The notes under the pieces: model-generated
The model's input: the letters and a program-made list of their open reading frames with translations, nothing else
What the model was told of the DNA's origin: nothing
Databases searched by the model: none
Part shown: positions 1-6,479 of the stretch, one piece after another
Numbering within the stretch: position 1 is the first letter of the stretch
How the letters are laid out: each line of letters opens with the position of its first letter
Program-made: the position numbers and the translations under genes
Source: a virus
Virus record (IMG/VR): IMGVR_UViG_3300017724_000012
Coordinates: 1-42,598 of that record
Reading direction: 5' to 3' (one strand)
Length of the DNA stretch: 42,598 bases

Positions 1-10
1 AATAAAGGTT

Positions 11-355
11 ATGACAGTTCAAGAAGTTAAAAATTTCAGAGTTGATTTTGAAAATGCAGTTACAGAATTGCAAAAAAAGTATGGTGTTAATATTAGCACA
101 GGTGCTATCCGTTATTCAGATAGTGAATTAAGATTTAAAGTTACCGCTCGTAAAGGTAAAGTTACTCCTAAATTAACTAAAGAAGCTTTCCAAGTGGGAG
201 ATGTTGTTAAAATTAATCATAAAAGTGCTATTGGTAAGCAATTTAAAATTGAAAAAATTATGACTAAAAACATTAGGGTTACAGAAATTAATCTTCCTAA
301 AGGTCGTATTGGAGGTCAAGTTAGAGTTTCACCAAGTTTATTAGAAAAGCTTTAA
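11..355 (+). CDS. Hypothetical phage protein
   Basis: I do not recognise this 114-residue protein. The N-terminal third (residues 1-35) is predicted helical. The rest is rich in alternating hydrophobic and basic residues, with a segment around residues 60-95 (FQVGDVVKINHKS and KNIRVTEI) that looks like a small beta-barrel of KOW/SH3 type; a nucleic-acid-binding role is only a guess. The protein is basic. The ATG follows AATAAAGG, a weak Shine-Dalgarno-like stretch. It is the last gene of an upstream unit, because a GC-rich hairpin and a new candidate promoter follow it. The window starts 10 nt before it, so its own promoter is not visible. Confidence 0.75.
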   Translation: MTVQEVKNFRVDFENAVTELQKKYGVNISTGAIRYSDSELRFKVTARKGKVTPKLTKEAFQVGDVVKINHKSAIGKQFKIEKIMTKNIRVTEINLPKGRIGGQVRVSPSLLEKL

Positions 356-365
356 AAGTAATGCA

Positions 366-384
366 CGGGAAGCTTGGCTTCCCG
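366..384 (+). terminator. Hairpin, candidate transcription terminator
   Basis: An 8-bp perfect stem (CGGGAAGC paired with GCTTCCCG) closes a TTG loop directly after the first gene. It is the most GC-rich short stretch I noticed between genes. The downstream T-run is weak (CTATCTTT), so termination efficiency is uncertain. A candidate promoter for the next gene begins 8 nt later, which fits an operon boundary. Confidence 0.55.
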
Positions 385-391
385 GGCTATC

Positions 392-412
392 TTTCGTATA
401 TTCAAGTATATT
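392..412 (+). promoter_or_regulatory. Candidate early/middle promoter motif (TTCGTATATT class)
   Basis: TTTCGTATATTCAAGTATAT lies between the hairpin and the DUF932 gene, with its left edge 43 nt before the ATG. Related sequences occur at 2707-2725 (ATTCGTACATTAGTATTAC), 36470-36488 (TGTTGTATATTGTTCTTAC) and 37948-37966 (TTTCGTATATTAAGTTATAC). All four lie in intergenic gaps before non-structural genes. The motif is seen directly; promoter function is inferred from position and recurrence. Confidence 0.4.
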
Positions 413-434
413 AATAATTAAATAAATCAAAGTT

Positions 435-1244
435 ATGTTAAATTACACAAATTCAGAGTTTAAAAGTTTAGAAGAGTTAAAAGAAATCGCTCCAAGTATT
501 TTTACCCAAGTTGGTTCAGAAAATACAAGTGATAAGTACACCCACATTCCAACTGATCAAGTGATCAAAGATATGGAATTATTAGGTTGGGGAGTTGTTG
601 ATGCAAAAGAAGTTAAATCTAGAAAAGAATCAACAAATGGTTTCCAAAAACATTTAGTTGTTTTTAGAAATAATGATGTTGTTATTAATGGTGAAGATGG
701 TGATACTGTTTACCCACAAGTATTACTTACAAATTCACATGATGGAAAAAATTCATTCCAATTTACAGCTGGATTGTTTAGAATGATTTGTGAAAATGGT
801 TTAGTTATAGCTACAGATACATTTGAGGATATTAAGATTCGTCATATGGGTTATGATTTTTCAACTTTACAAGATACTATTAAAGAAATGGTTGAAAAAT
901 TACCTTTAACTGTTGAAGCAATGAATAAGATGAAAGAAGTTGAATTACAAGAAGAACAAATGTTTGATCTTGCTAAATCGTTTCTAAATATTAGAGTAGA
1001 AGGTACGGAAAATACCTTTGATGATCAAGCAATTGAAGAAGTTTTAGAAGCTCAACGTTCAAAAGATGAAGGTAATATGCTTTGGGAAGTATTTAATCGT
1101 GTTCAGGAAAATATTATTGAAGGTAATTTCGAATATATTACAAAAACAGGAAAAAAACGTCAAGCTCGAGTTATTAAAAACTTTAAGCAAGATCAGATTG
1201 TAAATAAAAAAATGTTTAGTAAAGCTTTAGAATTTGCAGCATAA
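435..1244 (+). CDS. DUF932 family protein
   Basis: A 269-residue protein matching the DUF932 phage/plasmid family. The family core is visible around residues 70-140: a strand with HLVVFRNND, then VLLTNSHDGKNSFQF, then GLFRMICENGLVIATD and a histidine-containing IRHMGY. The C-terminal half is helical and charged, ending in a basic KTGKKRQAR stretch. The biochemical function of DUF932 is not established; members are common on phages and plasmids near DNA-metabolism genes. It is the first gene after a terminator-like hairpin and a TTCGTATATT promoter candidate, so it probably starts a non-late transcription unit. Its stop codon overlaps the ATG of the lipoprotein gene by one base, so the two are probably cotranscribed. 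Confidence 0.85.
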   Translation: MLNYTNSEFKSLEELKEIAPSIFTQVGSENTSDKYTHIPTDQVIKDMELLGWGVVDAKEVKSRKESTNGFQKHLVVFRNNDVVINGEDGDTVYPQVLLTNSHDGKNSFQFTAGLFRMICENGLVIATDTFEDIKIRHMGYDFSTLQDTIKEMVEKLPLTVEAMNKMKEVELQEEQMFDLAKSFLNIRVEGTENTFDDQAIEEVLEAQRSKDEGNMLWEVFNRVQENIIEGNFEYITKTGKKRQARVIKNFKQDQIVNKKMFSKALEFAA

Positions 1245-1894
1245 TGAAAAAGTTAATTTACATAAGTTTAGTAATTTCCCTCCTTGCATGTAGTAAGGAG
1301 GAGATTACTTTATCTCCATATCCATGTTTAGATGGAAATTGTGATACCTTCTTTTATATTGACCCCGTAGTTTCTCCTGGGGTGTATCAAGATGGGAATG
1401 GATATTGGCATATTCAACATTGGGGATATCAATATTTTACTATTAAAGGTGAACTAGATGAAATACATCCAGATTATATTATTAATGGTACTCCTTTAGT
1501 TGAAACTATATTTGATTCCAATTATTGGCTTTGGATAAATGGTCTTACTTTTACAGTACCCTTGTATAGTGTTCTTGGTTTTTTTACTAGTGGGGATTAT
1601 TTAAATCCTATTCCTGTTGGAAATTTAACCTATACTATTGAAAATATGACTGAACTCCATCCTCCACTTAATATTGTAGGTTATGAGGTTAGTAAACACC
1701 AATGTTTAGATTGTCCTTATACTTCTGAATTGTTAGGTACACGTAGTAAATACACTACATTTCCCCAACAACAAATTTTCTTTGATAATCAAATGGTAGG
1801 GGACACAGCTACTATATTTATAAAAACTATATTTAATACCGATATAGGGCCTAAAGCTGAAGTTGAAAAAGAACTTAATATTATATTTGACTAA
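1244..1894 (+). CDS. Surface-targeted phage lipoprotein
   Basis: A 216-residue protein with a clear lipoprotein signal peptide: MKK, a hydrophobic run to residue 14, then the lipobox LLAC with Cys16 as the predicted lipidated residue. The residues after it are Ser-Lys-Glu-Glu, which fits the lipoprotein export signal described in Bacteroidota (Lys followed by two acidic residues) that sends lipoproteins to the outer face of the outer membrane. The mature part has no recognised domain; it is rich in aromatic residues and has further Cys residues (for example CLDGNC and CLDC) that could form disulfides. It overlaps the DUF932 stop by one base and the next small ORF by one base. Phage lipoproteins of this kind can mediate superinfection exclusion by masking a receptor (as T5 Llp does); that role here is inferred. 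It could also be a captured host lipoprotein. Confidence 0.8.
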   Translation: MKKLIYISLVISLLACSKEEITLSPYPCLDGNCDTFFYIDPVVSPGVYQDGNGYWHIQHWGYQYFTIKGELDEIHPDYIINGTPLVETIFDSNYWLWINGLTFTVPLYSVLGFFTSGDYLNPIPVGNLTYTIENMTELHPPLNIVGYEVSKHQCLDCPYTSELLGTRSKYTTFPQQQIFFDNQMVGDTATIFIKTIFNTDIGPKAEVEKELNIIFD

Positions 1895-2031
1895 TGAATT
1901 ACCAAATTAAAGAAAGATTATATTATAAAGTAAATAAAGCTATTGATTCTTTGGAATCACGAGATATTAATGGTACCTTACTTATATTAGAAAGTTTAAG
2001 AAAAGAAATACAAGATAAAATTTACGATTAA
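1894..2031 (+). CDS. Small hypothetical protein (45 aa)
   Basis: This short ORF starts on the stop codon of the lipoprotein gene (TAATG overlap) and ends 4 nt before the next ATG, so it exactly fills an otherwise empty gap. It encodes 45 residues beginning MNYQIKERLYYKV and ending QDKIYD, predicted as two amphipathic helices with mixed charge (LESRDINGTLL, ILESLRKEIQ). The overlap on one side, the tight spacing on the other and the normal AT-rich codon use support a real gene. No family recognised. Confidence 0.6.
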   Translation: MNYQIKERLYYKVNKAIDSLESRDINGTLLILESLRKEIQDKIYD

Positions 2032-2035
2032 AATT

Positions 2036-2227
2036 ATGGAAAAACAAACATTAGAAGAACAAAAAGCAGAATTAATTAATGATTTATTAGCAGTTAGTAC
2101 TGTAATGGATGAATTATGGGATTACCACCCAGATAACCCTAATAAAAAAGATGTTGTTCATGAATATAAAGTCTTGGAAAAGATTTTAAAGGATGTAGAA
2201 CAGGAAATTAAGGAATTAGAGAATTAA
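2036..2227 (+). CDS. Small coiled-coil hypothetical protein
   Basis: A 63-residue acidic protein made of two helices (residues 2-28 and 38-63) separated by a DYHPDNPNKK turn, which would form a helical hairpin. Heptad-like hydrophobic spacing is visible in the second helix (VLEKILKDVEQEIKELE). No catalytic motif or known family is recognised. It starts 4 nt after the preceding small ORF and probably belongs to the same transcript as the lipoprotein. Confidence 0.7.
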   Translation: MEKQTLEEQKAELINDLLAVSTVMDELWDYHPDNPNKKDVVHEYKVLEKILKDVEQEIKELEN

Positions 2228-2233
2228 TTTACA

Positions 2234-2243
2234 TATTTATAAT
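2234..2243 (+). promoter_or_regulatory. Candidate late promoter motif TATTTATAAT
   Basis: CATATTTATAATTAAATG lies just before the next ORF. The same 10-mer precedes several structural genes, with 8-13 nt between the motif and ATG. Here the first ATG (2247) is only 3 nt away, whereas the second in-frame ATG (2256) is 12 nt away, so the motif favours the second start. Promoter function is inferred. Confidence 0.45.
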
Positions 2244-2255
2244 TAAATGACATTA

Positions 2256-2681
2256 ATGATAGATAAAAATAAAATATTTCAACTATTTGTAGATGGTAAG
2301 GAAATCGAAGATGATAAGACCAAACAAGAAATAAAAGATTTTATGAATGGACCTTATGCTAAAATAGGGATGTTTGTTAAACTCATTCAAAATCATGAAA
2401 TATTCCATAAAAAATTAGAAAAATTTCTTAAACAAGAACAACCAGATTATAATGTTGAATCTACTAAGGAAGCATCTGAATATACTGTCTATCACAGGGC
2501 TTGGAGTTATATAAAGCAAATTAATTTAGATCAAAAAGATGATATTAATGCTATTATAAATTTTAATCCAAAAATATTTCTTAAAACTTTAGACAGCGCA
2601 ATCCAATTTTTTGAATCATATGAAGAATATGAAAAATGCGCACATATATATAAAATCAAAGAAATAGTTAAAGCAGTTTAA
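2256..2681 (+). CDS. Hypothetical protein
   Basis: A soluble, mostly helical protein of 141 residues (144 if the upstream ATG at 2247 is used). I prefer 2256 because TATTTATAAT ends at 2243; in most other genes with this motif the start codon follows by 8-13 nt, and ATG 2247 would lie inside or upstream of any transcript start set by the motif. The C-terminal helix (FESYEEYEKCAHIYKIKEIV) resembles the charged C-terminal helices common in T4-like phage small proteins, but I cannot assign a family. It follows the lipoprotein cluster and is the one small non-structural gene with the late-type motif. Confidence 0.7.
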   Translation: MIDKNKIFQLFVDGKEIEDDKTKQEIKDFMNGPYAKIGMFVKLIQNHEIFHKKLEKFLKQEQPDYNVESTKEASEYTVYHRAWSYIKQINLDQKDDINAIINFNPKIFLKTLDSAIQFFESYEEYEKCAHIYKIKEIVKAV

Positions 2682-2706
2682 AAATAATTAGGTTCCCCAA
2701 AAATCT

Positions 2707-2725
2707 ATTCGTACATTAGTATTAC
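2707..2725 (+). promoter_or_regulatory. Candidate early/middle promoter motif (TTCGTATATT class)
   Basis: ATTCGTACATTAGTATTAC sits in the 135-nt gap between 2681 and 2817 and matches the motif at 392-412 and 37948-37966 with one change in the core (C for T). It would drive the small ORF and the HD-domain gene downstream. A purine-rich stretch (AAGAAAAGGGAATAAG) follows it. Promoter function is inferred from recurrence. Confidence 0.35.
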
Positions 2726-2816
2726 AGGTTTTGTAAGAAAAGGGAATAAGAAGGGATTGGAAATAAAGGTAATAAAAGGGGTTAAGGAATACCCTGTTAA
2801 TCAATATAAATATATT

Positions 2817-2981
2817 ATGAAAAACAAAGATTATGTAATTCAATTATTAGAAAAATTAGAGGGTAAATTTGCCCAATTAGATTTTATCACTACCAGACAA
2901 GAACCATTAGAAACTTATAAAAAGGTACTTAATGAGGGTAAAGATATTATATCAGATGTAAAAACAGCAATTGAAAGATAA
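2817..2981 (+). CDS. Small hypothetical protein
   Basis: A 54-residue helical protein starting MKNKDYVIQLLEKLEG, with two amphipathic helices split by TTRQEPLET. The frame is open upstream to a TTG at 2757, which would give 74 residues. I chose the ATG because TTG starts are rare in this gene-dense region, but the TTG follows a purine-rich AAGAAGGGA and lies 50 nt after the left edge of the TTCGTACATT motif, closer to the 33-43 nt seen for the other copies, so the longer form is a real alternative. No family recognised. It precedes the HD hydrolase by 14 nt and is probably cotranscribed with it. Confidence 0.6.
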   Translation: MKNKDYVIQLLEKLEGKFAQLDFITTRQEPLETYKKVLNEGKDIISDVKTAIER

Positions 2982-2995
2982 ATAAATAAAGGGTT

Positions 2996-3772
2996 ATGAA
3001 ATTAACAGCAGAGCAAATTCAAGCAAATTGGGTTGAATTTAATACTAATATCGAAACATATATAACTGGTGATCGTAAACAGAAATTACTTGATTTCTAT
3101 AAAAAATATGAAGATCGTATTATTCTAATGCCGGCATCCCATAAGAAAGAATACCATTCAGCATTCCCAGGTGGGTATGTAGATCACGTTAATAGAGTAG
3201 TAAAAGCCGCTTTATCCATGTCCGCTGTATGGGAAGGATTTGGTTGTGATATGACTACTTTTACCCAGGAAGAATTGGTATTTTCGGCGATTAATCATGA
3301 TTTAGGTAAAATGGGAGATGAAGAACATGAATCTTACATACCTCAGACTGATCAATGGAGAAGGGATAAATTAGGTGAAGAATATATGCATAATAAGAAA
3401 ATTGCATTTGCTTCTGTACCAGATCGTGGATTATTTTTATTACAATCATATGGGATACAATATACATTTAATGAAATGTTAGCTATCCAGACCCATGATG
3501 GTTTATATGATTCTGCTAATGAAAAATATTTAAAATCATTTATGCCAGAAACAAAACCTCGTACATCTTTACCATTTATATTACACCAAGCTGATATGAT
3601 GGCTGCACGTATTGAATTTGAAATTGAATGGCTTCCAAAGTTTTCTAAAGATAGCGTGGCTATGCCAAAGAAGAATTATACATTGTCATCAAATAAAAAA
3701 ACTAATACCAAATCTAAGGCACTTAATACAATTACAAGCCCAGGTTTAAAAAATATGTTAGATAATTTGTAA
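2996..3772 (+). CDS. HD-domain metal-dependent phosphohydrolase
   Basis: A 258-residue HD-superfamily protein. The metal-binding signature is complete: His64 in GGYVDHVNRVV, His101-Asp102 in AINHDLGKMG and Asp200 in LHQADMMAAR; His167 (QTHDG) and His197 are likely additional active-site residues. The HD domain spans about residues 45-210; the last 45 residues are basic and low complexity (NKKTNTKSK), probably disordered. HD proteins hydrolyse phosphomonoester or phosphodiester bonds in nucleotides or nucleic acids; a role in phage nucleotide pool or host signalling-nucleotide turnover is plausible, but the substrate cannot be read from the sequence. The ATG follows AAATAAAGGGTT. The stop overlaps the next start by one base, so the gene is coupled to the membrane protein and probably to the sigma factor. 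Confidence 0.85.
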   Translation: MKLTAEQIQANWVEFNTNIETYITGDRKQKLLDFYKKYEDRIILMPASHKKEYHSAFPGGYVDHVNRVVKAALSMSAVWEGFGCDMTTFTQEELVFSAINHDLGKMGDEEHESYIPQTDQWRRDKLGEEYMHNKKIAFASVPDRGLFLLQSYGIQYTFNEMLAIQTHDGLYDSANEKYLKSFMPETKPRTSLPFILHQADMMAARIEFEIEWLPKFSKDSVAMPKKNYTLSSNKKTNTKSKALNTITSPGLKNMLDNL

Positions 3773-4044
3773 TGATAGAAATCATAATTATTATATTAAG
3801 CTTATTAGTCGTTATCTTAGGATATACGACTTTTAACCTTTTACGTAAAAATGAAAGAGCAGAAGATATTATAATTCAATACAATGAATATATTGGTGAA
3901 TTCAATAAACAACTTAAATTTACTAGTGATCGATTAAATAAAATTGATGCTAAAGGAATTTTTGAAAGTGATGATGAAATCGGTTGGTTTTTTAAACAAA
4001 TAAAAAACTTACAAGACGGGATGAATAAGTTCCGAATCAACTAA
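3772..4044 (+). CDS. Small membrane-anchored hypothetical protein
   Basis: A 90-residue protein with one N-terminal transmembrane helix (about residues 2-23, rich in Ile/Leu) followed by a charged coiled-coil-like tail (residues 24-66) and a conserved-looking end, DDEIGWFFKQIKNLQDGM. The N-terminus has only one acidic residue before the helix, so topology is not obvious; the tail is probably cytoplasmic. Spanins and holin-associated proteins share this broad layout, but nothing specific supports lysis. It overlaps the HD gene by one base and abuts the sigma factor gene. Confidence 0.75.
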   Translation: MIEIIIIILSLLVVILGYTTFNLLRKNERAEDIIIQYNEYIGEFNKQLKFTSDRLNKIDAKGIFESDDEIGWFFKQIKNLQDGMNKFRIN

Positions 4045-4755
4045 ATGGCACTACCTAAAAAAAGAAGAAAAAAGAGTAAAAACTACTTTACTCAAGAGAC
4101 AGAGGACTATATTGTTAAATATAATAACCAACCTGATCCAGAAATAAGAAGTGTGATATATGAACAACATATTCATTATCCCTTTTTTAAGCTTACTCAA
4201 AATATAATTCATACTTTTAAATTTTATCATACTGAGGTTGAGAATTTAGAACATTTGCAACATGAAATAATAACCTTTTTATTGTCTAAGATGCATTTAT
4301 TTGACCCTGGAAGGGGAGCAAAAGCCTATTCTTATTTTGGAACTATAGTAAAACGTTGGTTAATACTATATAACCAAAAAAATTACACTAAAAAAATAAA
4401 AAAAGTAGATGTAGATGTACTTACTAGTGAAAACTCAACCCATACTTATAAAATGGATGAGAATAAAACTAAAAGTGATTTAGATAAATATATAGATTTA
4501 TTTGTAGATCATACTACTCAAAATATATTAGAACTTTTCCCAAAAAAGAATGATGCTCAAATAGCAGATGCTATTCTTGAATTATTCAGAAAAAGAGAAA
4601 CATTAGAAGTATTTAATAAAAAAGCACTTTATATATACATTAGGGAAATGGTAGATGTAAAAACTCCAAAAATTACAAAAATAGCGGATAAATTACATGA
4701 TGTATTTAAATCACAATATATTTTTTACCTAGAGAACGGTTACGCTAAATTCTAA
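4045..4755 (+). CDS. 55: Late-transcription sigma factor (gp55-like)
   Basis: A 236-residue protein with the features of the T4 gp55 family, which recruits host RNA polymerase to late promoters. Residues 65-110 form a sigma region-2-like segment: helix LEHLQHEIITFLLSKM, then FDPGRGAKAYSYFGTIVKRW, comparable to the core-binding and -10 recognition helices of sigma factors (F-DP-RG--F-TY----I-R). The N-terminus is strongly basic (PKKRRKKSK). The C-terminal third is helical and ends in hydrophobic YIFYLENGYAKF, where gp55 carries its sliding-clamp contact; a canonical clamp motif is not evident. It abuts the gene upstream and immediately precedes the virion block, whose genes carry TATTTATAAT upstream. 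T4 gp55 is a little shorter (about 185 residues). Confidence 0.8.
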   Translation: MALPKKRRKKSKNYFTQETEDYIVKYNNQPDPEIRSVIYEQHIHYPFFKLTQNIIHTFKFYHTEVENLEHLQHEIITFLLSKMHLFDPGRGAKAYSYFGTIVKRWLILYNQKNYTKKIKKVDVDVLTSENSTHTYKMDENKTKSDLDKYIDLFVDHTTQNILELFPKKNDAQIADAILELFRKRETLEVFNKKALYIYIREMVDVKTPKITKIADKLHDVFKSQYIFYLENGYAKF

Positions 4756-4771
4756 ATCCTTTTTATATTCA

Positions 4772-4781
4772 TATTTATAAT
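4772..4781 (+). promoter_or_regulatory. Candidate late promoter motif TATTTATAAT
   Basis: CATATTTATAATAAAAT, with 11 nt between TATTTATAAT and the ATG at 4793. It heads the spike cluster (4793-7972). Its reverse complement contains TATAAATA, the T4 late octamer, but all genes run on the + strand, so the functional reading is presumably TATTTATAAT with TATAAT in the -10 position. Confidence 0.5.
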
Positions 4782-4792
4782 AAAATAATATT

Positions 4793-5152
4793 ATGGGATC
4801 ATTGGATAGTGTTGTATTTGGGAAGAAAAAATTTTCCAATATTTTAGAAGAAATATACAACAATCAAAAAAAGAAAGAAAAACAAATATCAGGTTTAATC
4901 TCTGAACTTAAACCCCTTATTAATGATATAGGTGATGCAACTTTAATTGTACCCCTTATAAAAGAATATATGGATATTGGTGTTCGTAACGATGAACAAT
5001 TAATTAAAATGGCTACTATAGTACAACGTGCACTCAATAATAGTTCCAGCGAAGATTCTATGGGTATAACAGAAGAAGAAAAAGCAGATTTAATGGCTGA
5101 GTTAGACAAACTTAATAATAACTTCGAGGAAAAAAAGGAAAATAATGAATAA
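4793..5152 (+). CDS. Conserved T4-like hypothetical protein, spike-associated
   Basis: A 119-residue helical protein with a basic N-terminal helix (FGKKKFSNILEEIYNNQKKK), a central conserved-looking helix (LISELKPLINDIGDATLIVPLIKEYM) and an acidic coiled C-terminus. There is no signal peptide or enzyme motif. It is the first gene after a late-type motif and overlaps the spike gene by 8 nt, so it is translationally coupled and probably a virion or assembly protein. A chaperone for the spike is one possibility; this is an inference from position. Confidence 0.75.
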   Translation: MGSLDSVVFGKKKFSNILEEIYNNQKKKEKQISGLISELKPLINDIGDATLIVPLIKEYMDIGVRNDEQLIKMATIVQRALNNSSSEDSMGITEEEKADLMAELDKLNNNFEEKKENNE

Positions 5153-6479
5153 AGCAGGATTTGGTGGTTTAAATTCTACATTTAATGCAACAATCCAGAA
5201 TAGAGAAGATATTTTTTCTCAACTAGATTCATTAAAAGCTCAATTTATTACTGCTAGAGTAACGGATATAATTATTAGTAATACTCATCCCCTATTTAAT
5301 ACTTATGGTGGGTGGAATGGGTTAGGTACTATATTTTTTGAGCCTATTTCTAATTTGGGATCAATTGAAGAAACAACTACTAATCCAACAGCAACCCCTT
5401 TATTACCTTATTTAAAAAATTATCCTTTAATTAATGAAATAGTAGTATTATTTAACCTTCCAGGTAAAAATGTAAGTCAAATTACAAATAATACTAATAT
5501 ATTACAATATTATTATCTTAATCCTGTAGGTATTTGGAATCACCCACATCATAATGCTTATCCTAATTCTTTAAGTACAAATAATCCTGGAAAAGAAGTA
5601 GATTATGAACAAATTGAAAGTGGTATAGTTCGTAGAGTTACAGATTTTTCAACAGATATAAAATTAAATAGCCCCTTATTAGAAAAAGGTTCATTTGTAG
5701 AAAAAACCAATATCCATCCTTTACTTCCCTTTGCTGGTGATAATATATATGAAGGTAGATGGGGAAATTCTATAAGGTTAGGTAGTACAGTTCCTAAAAA
5801 TTCAATATCGGGTTCTTCTAATACTGATGATTATCAAAATAATTGGTCATTTGTTGGAAAAAATGGAGATCCTATTACAATATTAAGAAATGGTCAACCT
5901 AAAGATTCATCTGATGCTGGATGGTTGCCTATTATAGAAGATATAAAAGAAGATTTATCATCTATTTATATGACTTCATATCAACAGATCCCTTTAAGAG
6001 CAGCAAGTGAAAATTATTCTGCATTAAACCCAGAACCTTTATTACCCCGAGAATTTTTTAATCCCCAAATAATTTTAAACTCAAATCGTTTAATATTTAA
6101 TGCTTCTTCTGATAGTATATTAGCAAGTGCTCAGGATTCAATTTCTTTGTCTTCAAATAATCAAATAGGACTTACTTCTAAAAATATAAATATTTCATCC
6201 CCAAGTATTAAAATAGGAGGTACAACTGCAGATGAACCTGCTTTACTAGGAGGTTCTTTTATACAACAATTTAGTATTTTAGTTGAGCAAATTCAAGTAT
6301 TAGCTGTTGCTTTAAATGGTTTAGAAGGTTATGATATAAATGCAACCAACATTGAAACATCAGGTGTTGATTTAGCTGCTCAATCTTTAATGGATGTATG
6401 TAAAAATATAAAAAATTTACTACCAAAAGATGGTAAGATTACATCCCCATTATTATCTAATTCTATAAGACTAAAATAA
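5145..6479 (+). CDS. Baseplate spike/hub protein, gp5-like, without lysozyme domain
   Basis: A 444-residue protein arranged like a tail spike. Residues 33-135 contain beta strands typical of the gp5/VgrG OB-fold (ARVTDIIISNTHPLF, LINEIVVLFNLPG, YYLNPVGIWNHPHH). Residues 195-215 hold a conserved-looking PFAGDNIYEGRWGNSIRLGS. Residues 306-358 are short repeating strands (IILNSNRLIFNAS, SISLSSNNQIGLTS, INISSPSIKIGG), like the triple-stranded beta-prism of gp5. No lysozyme domain or catalytic Glu/Asp/Thr set is visible between OB-fold and prism, unlike T4 gp5 (575 residues). The spike would sit at the tail-tube tip and pierce the outer membrane. It overlaps its neighbours on both sides (8 nt and 1 nt). 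Confidence 0.75.
   Translation: MNKAGFGGLNSTFNATIQNREDIFSQLDSLKAQFITARVTDIIISNTHPLFNTYGGWNGLGTIFFEPISNLGSIEETTTNPTATPLLPYLKNYPLINEIVVLFNLPGKNVSQITNNTNILQYYYLNPVGIWNHPHHNAYPNSLSTNNPGKEVDYEQIESGIVRRVTDFSTDIKLNSPLLEKGSFVEKTNIHPLLPFAGDNIYEGRWGNSIRLGSTVPKNSISGSSNTDDYQNNWSFVGKNGDPITILRNGQPKDSSDAGWLPIIEDIKEDLSSIYMTSYQQIPLRAASENYSALNPEPLLPREFFNPQIILNSNRLIFNASSDSILASAQDSISLSSNNQIGLTSKNINISSPSIKIGGTTADEPALLGGSFIQQFSILVEQIQVLAVALNGLEGYDINATNIETSGVDLAAQSLMDVCKNIKNLLPKDGKITSPLLSNSIRLK

Noticed and set aside
2247-2255. ATG at 2247 as start of the 2256-2681 gene
   Set aside because: It lies only 3 nt from TATTTATAAT, whereas most other genes with this motif start 8-13 nt after it; the in-frame ATG at 2256 fits. 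Not excluded.
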